This document shows, piece by piece, positions 16,922 to 26,400 of a DNA stretch of 64,000 nucleotides (position 1 is its first letter; every line of letters starts with the position of its first letter). Origin of the DNA: Roseivirga sp. (GTDB lineage: Bacteria > Bacteroidota > Bacteroidia > Cytophagales > Cyclobacteriaceae). Under the pieces are notes generated by a model. It was not told the DNA's origin. It saw only the letters and a list, made by a program, of their open reading frames with translations, and searched no databases. The translations under genes were made by a program, and so were the position numbers. The stretch spans positions 1 through 64,000 of the forward strand of contig JAAWWF010000007.1 in assembly GCA_021404565.1 (NCBI GenBank). Reading direction: 5' to 3'.

Positions 16922-16941
16922 AAGGCTTAATTTTAAGCTTT
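16922..16941. repeat. Inverted repeat before the precursor-like gene
   Basis: A small hairpin-forming palindrome (AAGGCTTA, loop, TAAGCTTT, one G-T pair) lies seven bases after the cyclase stop and about 33 bases before the precursor start. It lacks a long T tract, so it would be a weak terminator at best. It may instead tune the level of the short downstream gene relative to the enzyme genes. Confidence 0.3.
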
Positions 16942-16973
16942 ATAGCCTATTTATTTAAATTTCAGCTTTCACC

Positions 16974-17120
16974 ATGAATGATGATATAAAAAAACAGAAC
17001 GACTCTGAAGACACTCGAAAAGAGTGGGCATCTCCGAAGCTTACAAAAGAGGATATGAGCATTACCGAGGGAGGATCGCCCTTGTCACCTTCCAAGGAAA
17101 ATCCATTTTACCATACCTGA
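16974..17120 (+). CDS. Lasso-like RiPP precursor peptide (48 residues)
   Basis: ATG at 16974 to TGA at 17118 encodes 48 residues. The leader half is acidic and carries KEWASPKL (residues 16-23) then DMSITEGG (27-34). This matches the aromatic-x-x-Pro-x-Leu box and the penultimate Thr of lasso precursor leaders, which the PqqD/B1 protein binds. The tail after Thr31-Glu32 is GGSPLSPSKENPFYHT. Glu42 would close a ring of nine if the core begins at Gly34, eight if at Ser35, and ten if at Gly33. The core has Ser, Thr, Tyr and Asn side chains suited to kinase, sulfotransferase and hydroxylase neighbours. No membrane or signal segment is present. It lies just after the cyclase-like gene. No experimental class can be assigned from sequence alone. 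Confidence 0.72.
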   Translation: MNDDIKKQNDSEDTRKEWASPKLTKEDMSITEGGSPLSPSKENPFYHT

Positions 17121-17223
17121 TTACAGCTCTTAAACACTCACTTCGGCTCTGATCAAATACTGCTGATAAGAAGTGGGTTAAAACAAAAAATCCATCAAAT
17201 CAGGAAGTCACCCGAAGCCATCT

Positions 17224-18084
17224 TTGAAAGTGGCCATAGCCACGGTATCTACCCCCTCCTTTGTTCAAGGTACCCAGGTCTTACTTTCTTCCTTCATTTC
17301 CAGTAATACGGAGCTCGCTTATGACCTGGTAATTATAGGAGATAACCTGCCGCAGGTTGCATCTTCCTTTTTGAAATTCCCACAAGTAAAGTTTCATTCT
17401 GTGGGAGATCGATTGAAAAAGGCAACTCAAAAAGTAGGAGAACAGAACAAACTGTTAAGAAACAAACTAGCTCAGTTTTACAGTTTGGAGATCTTTAACC
17501 TGACCGGATACGACAAGGTTCTCTTTCTGGATAGTGATATTGTTTGCCAACAGAGTATTACCTCATTCCTCTCTTACCAATGTGATTTAGGTGCTTGTTA
17601 TGACAGGGCCTGGTTCATGAATAAACACAGACTTTACGATTCATTCTATATGGTTGATCCTGAAAGTTCAGACACCAGAGAAAGAACCATGTCTCCATCA
17701 TACAACAGTGGTGTATTACTGGTAGATAAAGTACTTATCAACCATCCCACTTACCAGGAGCTGATAGAGAGAATTGACTCCATAGACTGGACAGATACCT
17801 CAGGGGTTAACGATCAGATCGTGATCAATCAACACTTTGAAGGAAGGATCGAAACCTTACCTGAAACTTATAATTATATTACTGAACGGGTCGGATTTGA
17901 CCGGAAGTGGTCTGAAAGCAGAGCAGATGAGGCCTGTTTCATCCACTTTATAGGGCACCCTAAACCCTGGAACTTTAAGAGAATAGTAAAAGGGCTTTTG
18001 AAAGGAAGAAAGGCACCGGAAAATTGGTCTGTCTGGCTAAAGGCCTACTGGAAATACTTAAGAATGAGTACGTTCCGGAAATAG
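17224..18084 (+). CDS. GT8-like glycosyltransferase
   Basis: A 286-residue soluble glycosyltransferase. The DxD metal site is in KVLFLDSDIV (Asp103 and Asp105), and YNSGVLLVDK, VNDQIVINQHF and HFIGHPKPWNF follow in the order of family 8 (glycogenin/LgtC-like) enzymes. The start appears to be TTG at 17224: the frame is open back to a TAA at 17179, but no ATG lies in that stretch. It is 103 bases downstream of the precursor-like gene. Retaining transfer of Glc or Gal to a Ser/Thr/Tyr hydroxyl or to another sugar is the family norm; the acceptor here is unknown. Confidence 0.85.
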   Translation: MKVAIATVSTPSFVQGTQVLLSSFISSNTELAYDLVIIGDNLPQVASSFLKFPQVKFHSVGDRLKKATQKVGEQNKLLRNKLAQFYSLEIFNLTGYDKVLFLDSDIVCQQSITSFLSYQCDLGACYDRAWFMNKHRLYDSFYMVDPESSDTRERTMSPSYNSGVLLVDKVLINHPTYQELIERIDSIDWTDTSGVNDQIVINQHFEGRIETLPETYNYITERVGFDRKWSESRADEACFIHFIGHPKPWNFKRIVKGLLKGRKAPENWSVWLKAYWKYLRMSTFRK

Positions 18085-18098
18085 AGATGGCAGAATAG

Positions 18099-18335
18099 CC
18101 AGAGATCAGTGTTGAAGACAACACTGTTTATAGTAACCATGAAGAGGATCAAATAACTTATGGCAAAGCGGATTATATTGAGGTCACTGAGACATCTCAG
18201 TTATCAGACAGAAATATTTTAAAACAAATGTACCTGCCCCATGACACTCATTTTTCAGAAAGCGGAGCAACACTGGTGGCAGAACTCATTATGAAGAAAC
18301 TTGATTCCCGACCTGACCTCAGAATTACGCCATGA
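18099..18335 (+). pseudogene. C-terminal remnant of an SGNH/AlgX-like hydrolase
   Basis: An open frame without a usable start runs from after a TAG at 18096-18098 to TGA at 18333, about 78 codons. Its end reads LPHDTHFSESGATLVAELI, the terminal Asp-x-x-His block and helix of SGNH hydrolases and AlgJ/AlgX-like acetyltransfer proteins. The GDS and other N-terminal blocks are absent; GT8 coding sequence lies directly upstream instead. The first in-frame ATG (18225) would leave only 36 codons. The TGA overlaps the next ATG. I read it as the leftover 3' end of a deleted gene. A full-length SGNH-like gene remains at 22343. Confidence 0.6.
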
Positions 18336-19126
18336 GATTCTTTTCGAGATTAAATAGATTCGCTAAAAGTATACATCCAAATTCGATCAGGAGAGTTTGG
18401 CAACTAACTGATGGTCCGATAATAATTTGCGGCTGCCCAAGATCAGGCACAACGTTATTACTGGCTATACTCGCGGCACATCCTGAAATTCAGGGCATAC
18501 AAGCTGAAACCCGTGTCTTTAAAAGATGGTCCTATTCGTCAAGAATGCTGAATCGTTGGTATCACAACCTTCTGATTTTTTGCCATTTGATAAAGTTTCC
18601 CATTAAAAAGACGGCCAGAAGATGGGCAGAAAAAACGCCACAAAACGTCCAGTATATTGAAGAAATTCTGAATGAGTTCAAAACCAGCGTAAAGATCATT
18701 CATATTGTTCGTGATGGTAGAGATGTTATTACCTCAAGGCATCCCACTCAACCCGATAGATTCTTTGTTTCTCCGGAACAGTGGGCTGAGATTGTTTCCA
18801 AGGGACTCAGGTGGATTGATCACCCACAAGTCCTGACCATTCAATATGAAAATCTTGTCCAAGCGTATGACACCACCGTTAACGAGGTAATGTCGTTTCT
18901 TGGGTTGAATGTCTCAGAAGAGATAGCGGAGTATCACAAATACACCACTATTAAAGCTCCTAAAACACTTAACGATGAGATTCAACCAATTTCAAATCGT
19001 TCCATTGGTAAATGGACCAGGGAGGAGTATAAGGACCGCACAGCGACATTCAATACATGCAAAGAGGCGGTTGAAATACTAAAGAAAATAAGTGGCCTCA
19101 GGGCTAATGTCAGATCGACCCTATGA
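18332..19126 (+). CDS. Sulfotransferase (Sulfotransfer_3 type)
   Basis: A 264-residue sulfotransferase. The PAPS loop is ICGCPRSGTTLLLAIL (from residue 32), with HPEIQGIQAETRVF after it. RRWAEKTPQNVQYI and IIHIVRDGRDVITSRH give the 3'-phosphate and acceptor segments, and QYENLV follows. Its ATG overlaps the stop of the SGNH remnant and its stop overlaps the next gene by four bases, so it forms a coupled unit with the membrane protein downstream. This is the fourth sulfotransferase of the RiPP-like region. Acceptor unknown. Confidence 0.85.
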   Translation: MRFFSRLNRFAKSIHPNSIRRVWQLTDGPIIICGCPRSGTTLLLAILAAHPEIQGIQAETRVFKRWSYSSRMLNRWYHNLLIFCHLIKFPIKKTARRWAEKTPQNVQYIEEILNEFKTSVKIIHIVRDGRDVITSRHPTQPDRFFVSPEQWAEIVSKGLRWIDHPQVLTIQYENLVQAYDTTVNEVMSFLGLNVSEEIAEYHKYTTIKAPKTLNDEIQPISNRSIGKWTREEYKDRTATFNTCKEAVEILKKISGLRANVRSTL

Positions 19127-20904
19127 TTCGCCTGAAATCTATATGGAACAATGGTAGTTTCCGGCAATATGCCGTACTGACACTCTGCGTTTTTCTCTCG
19201 TTCTGGCCGGTGATGTTCGATACATCGATTTTAGGAGATGGTATTCTAAATTATGACCTCCTTACTTCGGATAAACCTGACAGCATCATAGATTATTATA
19301 TCGCTTTTGGTCTGCCTCTGCATGGCTGGTTTGCCTATTTGACAGGTTTTCTGGAGCCCATGGTGCTCGCGCATAAAATACTGGCCTTTCTATGTATTAT
19401 GACCGGTGGCTGGTATATGCTGGCTACCATTACCAGGCTTAATTTCCTCCCAAAATCACTGAACCTACCGGTAGTGCTTTTGGCAGTATGCTTTCCCATC
19501 TATACCATGTGGATCGATATGGCCAAACTCTCATATGCCTTCAGCCATGTCTGCTTCTATGCAGGAGCCTTTTACTATCTCAAATGGATGTCGAGCAACT
19601 CCAAATGGATCATGTTACTCCTGAGCCTTATGCTATTCAGTATGGCTTTTCAGGTCTCTTCCTTTTTGCTTTATTTCTATGGGTTTATAGGAGGAGTCGG
19701 GTTGCTTCACATAAACTCAGTAGAATCACCAAAAACAAATGCCACACACTTTATCAAAAAGCATGGATTGATTTTAGCGTTCCCGGTTGTCTATTTCTTC
19801 GGTATCATGAAGGTTTTCTTCAAACCAATTTATCCATACAATGAGTTTAACTACAGTATTAAGGCACTCTTGCAAGACTCAATTGTCAGCTTATATGGGT
19901 TGTTTATTGAGCCATTAAACAGGTTTTGGCACTTTGTTGAAAACAACCCCATGACCTGCATTTTTATAGCTGCTTATGCGCTCTCAGGTGTGTTTCTCCT
20001 TAGCAGGGCCATTCCAAAAGCCGGAGCAAAAACTTCAATGAGCAAAATCAAGGCTAAGAAACTACTGATTTTCGGAAGCATTCTGCTTTTCCTGGCAGTG
20101 TTCCCCTACGTGCTGGTTGGGAAACCCGTGAGGGGTTTTGGTTATGCCTCCAAAAACGCGCTGCTTTCGGGCCTTCCTGTTAGCCTGATGGTGATTTCTT
20201 GTCTGATCTGGCTTTTCAGTAACCATGTGAAAAGAATATTCAATGCTGTGACAATGATCGTGGTACTTTTCATTGCCATGAACCTGAGTACTCATATCAC
20301 CTGGCAGAACAGATATATTAAGTACTTGTCACTTATAGAAAACCTGCAGCAAATACCTCCCCCAGAAGAGCGCGTTATCTTTTTTCGCGATAACTTTCCC
20401 CAGGGTTCTCGCATGCTATTTCGACATATAGAGCTTCACAAAGCACTGGGGCTGGGCTGGCAAGACACCAATCGTTATGCTCATGAATTAAACACCTATG
20501 TTGAATGGGACTACAGACTGCTATATACAGACCCTATGCAAATAAGTCGCGTCTGGAAAATCCCCTGGAACATGGATCATGAAATGTTGCAATGGATTCA
20601 TTTGACAGACGAAGAGTCCAGACTTATCATGGCAAGTACTCCTCAACAATATCTGTCGAGAACACAAAGGATATTCAATGACATAGGCCATAACAACCCT
20701 CCTGAAAAAAGCTTTGACGGGACAGGTTTAACTAAGGCAGGCCTTTTGGCATTTTCGGGGAATGATCAAATGGAAGAAGGAGTCCTGTGCTGGAAATACC
20801 TTTGGTCAAGCAGGTCTGAAAAGAAACTCCTGCTACAATCTATAGCACGACTGGACTACAGCGTGGTAGATTGGTCTGGTAAAAGCACTGAAATAAACGA
20901 CTAA
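19123..20904 (+). CDS. Multi-spanning membrane protein, possible GT-C-type transferase
   Basis: A 593-residue integral membrane protein of no family I can name. About ten to twelve hydrophobic segments fill residues 15-390; the last 190 residues are soluble and rich in Trp, Arg and acidic residues. The N-terminal layout (ILGDGILNYDLL with an acidic loop right after the first span) recalls GT-C glycosyltransferases that use lipid-linked donors, but I cannot confirm a catalytic motif. It overlaps the sulfotransferase by four bases and is seven bases ahead of the MBOAT gene, so it is likely part of an envelope modification or transfer unit. Function not assigned. Confidence 0.65.
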   Translation: MIRLKSIWNNGSFRQYAVLTLCVFLSFWPVMFDTSILGDGILNYDLLTSDKPDSIIDYYIAFGLPLHGWFAYLTGFLEPMVLAHKILAFLCIMTGGWYMLATITRLNFLPKSLNLPVVLLAVCFPIYTMWIDMAKLSYAFSHVCFYAGAFYYLKWMSSNSKWIMLLLSLMLFSMAFQVSSFLLYFYGFIGGVGLLHINSVESPKTNATHFIKKHGLILAFPVVYFFGIMKVFFKPIYPYNEFNYSIKALLQDSIVSLYGLFIEPLNRFWHFVENNPMTCIFIAAYALSGVFLLSRAIPKAGAKTSMSKIKAKKLLIFGSILLFLAVFPYVLVGKPVRGFGYASKNALLSGLPVSLMVISCLIWLFSNHVKRIFNAVTMIVVLFIAMNLSTHITWQNRYIKYLSLIENLQQIPPPEERVIFFRDNFPQGSRMLFRHIELHKALGLGWQDTNRYAHELNTYVEWDYRLLYTDPMQISRVWKIPWNMDHEMLQWIHLTDEESRLIMASTPQQYLSRTQRIFNDIGHNNPPEKSFDGTGLTKAGLLAFSGNDQMEEGVLCWKYLWSSRSEKKLLLQSIARLDYSVVDWSGKSTEIND

Positions 20905-20911
20905 TCCAATT

Positions 20912-22339
20912 ATGCTTTTCGCCTCAGTCAGTTTCGCCATTTTTTTGCCCCTGGTTTTCTTCCTGTTCTGGTTTGTCTTCAACAAGAATGTGAGATGGCA
21001 AAATGCGCTCACTTTAATGGCCGGATATGCATTTTATGCATGGTGGGACTGGCGGTTTTTATCACTTATTGTTATCAGCTCCCTCACGGATTTTCTTGTC
21101 AGCAGGCAACTGGGCAAAACGAACGAACCTCTTAAGCGCAAAGTGTTGCTCATCATCAGCCTTGGTGTAAATCTGGGTCTGCTCGGCTTTTTCAAGTACT
21201 ACAATTTCTTCATTGAGTCGTTTGCCGATGCGTTTTCCCTGATCGGATATTCAATCAATACCACTACACTCAATATCATTTTTCCTCTGGGGATCAGCTT
21301 CTATACCTTCCAGACGATGAGCTACTCTATAGACGTATACAGGGGCAAAATACAGCCTACCGATAACCTTCTCGCCTTCTTTTCCTATGTCAGTTTTTTT
21401 CCTCAATTGTTAGCCGGTCCCATCGAACGGGCGTCCAACCTTTTGCCCCAGTTCCTGAAAAAACGAGTTTTTGATTATGCACTGGCCAGAGATGGATTGT
21501 TACAAATTTTATGGGGCCTTTTTCAAAAGGTAGTGATAGCGGATTTGCTAGGTGCCAATGTAGACTTCCTGTTTTCCAATCAATCCCATATGGAGTTTTC
21601 GGGACCTACCCTGCTGCTCGGTGCTGTTTTTTTTGCCATTCAGATATATGGAGATTGGGCCGGTTACTCTAACATCGCTATTGGTTGTGGAAAGTTATTC
21701 GGTATCAGGCTGATGACCAATTTCGATATGCCGCTGTTTTCCAGAGATATAGCCGAATTCTGGAGGCGATGGCATATCTCCCTGGCCACCTGGGTAAAAG
21801 ATTACATGTACATTCCTCTCGGTGGAAATCGAAAGGGTAAAACACGTCAGGTGATTAATATCACCATTGTGTTTCTGGTGATCGGGTTGTGGCATGGCCC
21901 TAACTGGACTTTTGTCCTTTTTGGCCTGATGCATTGCATTTTTTACAATGTGCTGCTGCTGAGCAACAATCAAAAGAAAACAGGAATTGCTGCTGAGAAC
22001 AGCATTCTCCCAAGTTTAAGAGAGTTATACCAGATAGGTCTGACATTCCTGTGTTTTGCACTTTCACTCGTTATGTTCAGAGCTGATTCTGTCACACAGG
22101 CATTTGATTATTATAGTAATATGTTTTCTGCCAACTGGTTAGCCATCCCCACCAATCTGGGGTATCTGTATATTCCGATACTTTTTTTTATAATCGAGTG
22201 GGTTCAGCGCAAAAAGAAGCACGCCTTACAAATATCAGCCCTGCCCAAATGGCTTCGGTGGCCTGTTTATTATGGGGTTATGTTTAGTGTTCTCTACTAT
22301 TTTACCAGAGAGAACCCATTTATCTATTTCCAGATTTAG
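20912..22339 (+). CDS. MBOAT family O-acyltransferase (AlgI-like)
   Basis: A 475-residue membrane-bound O-acyltransferase. Family signatures are clear: FPLGISFYTFQTMSYSIDVYRG around 124-145, EFWRRWHISLATWVKDY with His288, and the catalytic-type His328 in IGLWHGPNWTF. AlgI-like proteins carry acetyl or other acyl groups across the inner membrane to an SGNH partner, which places them on a secreted polysaccharide. The next gene, three bases later, encodes such an SGNH-like partner. The substrate may be the nearby polysaccharide or the modified peptide; nothing in the sequence decides. Confidence 0.92.
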   Translation: MLFASVSFAIFLPLVFFLFWFVFNKNVRWQNALTLMAGYAFYAWWDWRFLSLIVISSLTDFLVSRQLGKTNEPLKRKVLLIISLGVNLGLLGFFKYYNFFIESFADAFSLIGYSINTTTLNIIFPLGISFYTFQTMSYSIDVYRGKIQPTDNLLAFFSYVSFFPQLLAGPIERASNLLPQFLKKRVFDYALARDGLLQILWGLFQKVVIADLLGANVDFLFSNQSHMEFSGPTLLLGAVFFAIQIYGDWAGYSNIAIGCGKLFGIRLMTNFDMPLFSRDIAEFWRRWHISLATWVKDYMYIPLGGNRKGKTRQVINITIVFLVIGLWHGPNWTFVLFGLMHCIFYNVLLLSNNQKKTGIAAENSILPSLRELYQIGLTFLCFALSLVMFRADSVTQAFDYYSNMFSANWLAIPTNLGYLYIPILFFIIEWVQRKKKHALQISALPKWLRWPVYYGVMFSVLYYFTRENPFIYFQI

Positions 22340-22342
22340 CAG

Positions 22343-23380
22343 ATGAAGAAGTTTTTGATCAATAGTTTGCTGGCTACTCCCTTGTTTATCACCATCGCAT
22401 ATATAAACTATTCCCAGGATGTTTATCACATCTTCAGCCCCGATCCTCAATTAAAAGAAGTAGCAGAATGGATGCTGTCAGGCAGCAATGTCTCTTACAC
22501 CAGAAGCTATGACCGGGTTAGCCTGGTAAATGAATTCATACAAAGATCTGAAGAAAAAAGTGATTGGATAATACTGGGTTCAAGCAAGAGTATGACGGCA
22601 AACAAAGACATTATCGGACGAACATCATTCTTCAATAGCTGGATCAAACAGGCCCGGTTGAAAGATTACCTCGCCATTGTATACTCTTTGGATCAGGAAA
22701 ACCTGCTTCCGGACACGCTCATTCTGGAGTTCTCACCACACTTATTCAATATCCATCAGAAAGCGGCAAGGCACCATGAAAACTATGATTCATATTTTGC
22801 CATGGCCGACATTCTTGATCTCCCTAAATTGTATCCTAATCGATGGAATCGTTTTTCTATGAAAACGAGTCAACTGTTTTCCGGACGAAATTTTTTGGAT
22901 GCGCTTTTCAGGAAGCCTGGGAAAAACTTTCAACAAACAGATCAGACCAGCCTGCCCAATCACAGAATTATTCAGAGTGACGGTAGCGAGCCGGGAAAAG
23001 AGTATTACAAATCACAACCAAAAAGGAGGAAAGAATTGATTTTAGATGAAGAAGTGGATAATCAGCACCTCTATCATGAAATGGACCCTACCCTGATAAA
23101 ACACTTTGAAGGACTCGTGGCCTTCTTACAATCAAAAAATGTGAGTCTCATTTTCTATATTCCTCCGTATCATCCCGAAACTTTCAATATAACCATTAAC
23201 CAAAACCCTGTTTTTGCTGAATACACTAAATATTACCAGGCATTCAGTACCAAAATGAAGGTGCCTGTTTTCGGTGGATTGGACCCTCACCCTCTTAAAC
23301 TAACAGATAATGATTTTATAGATGCTACTCATACCGAGCCATCAGGTTTTAGAAAAATCTGGTTGTCTCGAAGTCATTAA
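22343..23380 (+). CDS. SGNH-like periplasmic partner of the MBOAT acyltransferase
   Basis: A 345-residue protein with one N-terminal membrane anchor or uncleaved signal (residues 3-22) and a periplasmic domain. WIILGSSKSMTA (around 75-86) matches the first SGNH block with a nucleophilic Ser, and FIDATHTEPSGF near the C terminus supplies the Asp-x-x-His pair. Such proteins take acyl groups from an MBOAT partner. The three-base spacing to the MBOAT gene supports the pairing. It is a divergent member, and I base the call on these two blocks and context. Confidence 0.72.
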   Translation: MKKFLINSLLATPLFITIAYINYSQDVYHIFSPDPQLKEVAEWMLSGSNVSYTRSYDRVSLVNEFIQRSEEKSDWIILGSSKSMTANKDIIGRTSFFNSWIKQARLKDYLAIVYSLDQENLLPDTLILEFSPHLFNIHQKAARHHENYDSYFAMADILDLPKLYPNRWNRFSMKTSQLFSGRNFLDALFRKPGKNFQQTDQTSLPNHRIIQSDGSEPGKEYYKSQPKRRKELILDEEVDNQHLYHEMDPTLIKHFEGLVAFLQSKNVSLIFYIPPYHPETFNITINQNPVFAEYTKYYQAFSTKMKVPVFGGLDPHPLKLTDNDFIDATHTEPSGFRKIWLSRSH

Positions 23381-23422
23381 ATAAAGTGAAATTTAACTGA
23401 GCAAAACAATACTATCGGACAA

Positions 23423-26400
23423 ATGCTGAGCAATAAAAAACTTCTATTATCACTCTTGTTGGTTACCAGCATTGCTGTAGTGTTCTGGATGGGATCACGA
23501 TATCCAGCCCTGGATGAAAAGGCTATGATGGGAGGAGATGCTCAGGTTATGGGCATTGCCTTTGACGAATGGATAGAGGTAAAACCAGGTGCTTCCTGGT
23601 GGGAGGAGATATTGTACAATACTCTCAACTGGGGCTATACCAATAAGCAGGGAATGACATTCGGGCTATTGTTTGCAGCAGCATTGATGTTACTGTTCAG
23701 CCAGCTAAACCAGTATCTCTCCGAGAACCGGGTGACTAATACCTTCATCGGGTTACTCATGGGAGCTCCTTTAGGTGTTTGTGTTAACTGTGCAGCCCCC
23801 ATCGCGCAAGGAGTCCGTAAAAGCGGTGGAAGAGCGGAAACTGCACTGTCTATGATGATCAGCTCCCCCTCTCTGAATATCATCGTGCTCTCCATGCTCT
23901 TTGCCATGTTTCCCCTGTATATCGTGTTATTAAAGGTCGGTATCACAGTGGTCATTATAGTTATACTGGTTCCTCTGATTACCCGTTTTTTCTTTAAAGA
24001 AGCATTGATCGGTGCCAATACCGCTGCCATTGCAGACAAGACCTCTTTTCAGATAGTACCTTTCGACCTCAACATTTCCAGTGTATCACAGCCTGATAGC
24101 TGGCTACATGCTCTAAAATGGTTAGTCGTGGTTTTTCTAAGAGCAGGATGGTACATCATTCGAAAGACCCTGCCTCTGATGGTACTCGCAGGTCTATTGG
24201 GCAATGTTCTGATCACTTTTCTTCCCTTCGATACCTTAAGCCAGATCCTACCCGAATATGGCATGCTACCTATAGTAGCAGCTATGATAGTACTGGCTAT
24301 TGTCGGTACGTTTTTGCCCGTACCAATTGCTTTTGATGTCATCGTAGCGGCTATTCTCTACAATGCAGGACTCCCCATTCAGTATGTTATGATTCTTCTG
24401 CTGAGCCTTGGTACCTACAGCATTTATGCCTTCTTCATCGTTCAACAGTCTGTTTCTTTTAAGGTAGCCTCTGCGCTATACGTTGGTGTTGCGGTGTTTG
24501 CGGTCATGTCCGGAACTATTGGCTATTTTTATGACTCCTGGAGCAAGGATCGGATGAGGGATTTGTATGCCACTTATCTGACCCAAGACGGTGATACCAA
24601 ATTAAAGGAGCTCGGTCTTCCGGCTATTGAATACCCGATTCCGGATCAGGGATTTGTCAGTGATCTTCTGCATAAAAAACCCGTTTACGGCAACGTACAG
24701 GCAAACTTCCCTTCAGGTATTTCTGTTTCCAGCCGAAGTTTCATTCAGAGCAAGCCTGGTAGTGGCTTTAGATTTAGGAAAGTGGAAGGCATGGAGTTGG
24801 GAATCAATGAATCGCAAAAACTTACCCTTGCCAATTTCATAGAACCGTTCTCTTACGGTCACAGCATAGCTTCAGGGGATGTGCATGGCGATGGCTGGAC
24901 GGACATCCTACTCAGCTCAGATCAGGGACTTTCTTTATATGCCAATATAAATGGTACTCATTTCAAAAGGCAATGGATTGATACAGTCCAGTATTCAGGC
25001 AAGAAGATTTCGACAGCTGCTTTGGTAGATTTAAATAATGATGGCTGGCTTGATATTTACTATACCACCTATATGGAGGGAAATTACATTCTATTTAATA
25101 AGAACGGCCGCTTTCCTCTTCAGCAACCTACTCCGGTACCAACAGTCGAAGATGGGGTTATAACGATAGCGAGCTCCTTTGGCGATACAGACAGAGATGG
25201 AGACCTCGATATATTATCAGGCAATATGTCTGTGGGTCAGTTGCTCCAACCAGATTTAGCGCTCCCCTCTTCTCGCAATGCCTTGGTAATACAGGATCCT
25301 GACGCTCCCGGGGGATTTGAGTTGAAGCATCTCAGTGGTAAAGCGGGTGAGTCCTGGACAGCCCTTATTTCTGATGTCAATGATGATGGCTGGCCCGATT
25401 TACTCGCAGGTAATGATTTCAGAATACCCGATAACTATTATTTGGGTAAGGGTAATGGCGACTTTGAACAAGTTAAGGTGACAGACTCCATATTCTCCGT
25501 GTCAACCAAGCTTACCATGAGTATTACTACTGCTGACATCAATAACGACTTACATACAGATGTATATTTTGGAGGAGCTACTACATTCCTTTCCGAACCC
25601 GAGGACGTTGTAGAGGTTTCCGAAAATATCTGCAATGAACTGGCAAATGAAGCAGAGCGTAAAAGATGTATAGAAAAGACACGCATCCATGAAAACCTGA
25701 AACTCGCCAAAGTAAAGGATGATGTCTTCGGGTGCCCTCCTGAATACTTCGAAGAATGCCTGGTGTTCTATCTCTTTTCAGAATACAAATGGTATCCGGA
25801 AAAGAATCAAAAGCTATGTGAATTCATCAAAGGGTGGGAATACTATTCGTTTTTATGTGATTATACACTCAATGACCTGAGCATTAAGTATTCAGACGAA
25901 TCATGGGCATTGGAAATACCACAGGCCCAGGCCACAAATGTGCTGCATATGGGTAATGAGGGAAAAGCTTATAAAGAAGCGGCTGAAAAGTATGGTATTA
26001 AAGGCTCTGGCTGGTCCTGGAACTCCAAGTTTGCTGACCTTGATAATGATGGATGGCAGGATTTGTATGTAGTCAACAGCTCATACCAGGGTTTTAAACG
26101 CGATGATAAATTCCTGTTCAGAAATAAGCAGGGAGAGCAATTTGAAGATGTGACGGCTGAAGTCGGCCTTGAGTCATTCTTTGCCATTAGTGCCTATACT
26201 TACCTTGATATTGACAATGACGGTGACCTTGACATTATTGCAGTACCCGCCCAGGCTCCGGTTTTTGTTTACCTGAATGAATCCAGGATAAGGAACAGTA
26301 TTGCATTTCAGTTAGACGATGCTATTGGTAACTCCTTTGGCATAGGAAGTAAGATCATCATCCGTTACGGAGATAAAAATGAGCATCATCAGATGCGTGA

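Noticed and set aside
16974-17120. Reading GG at residues 33-34 as a double-glycine leader cut by a C39 peptidase
   Set aside because: The exporter at 26708 has no N-terminal C39 domain and no bacteriocin-type helix precedes the GG. The Pro-Leu and Thr leader pattern fits a PqqD/AsnB system better.
17121-17223. Open frame continuing after the precursor stop into the GT8 region
   Set aside because: It has no start codon of its own and overlaps the well-supported GT8 gene; no motif was recognised.
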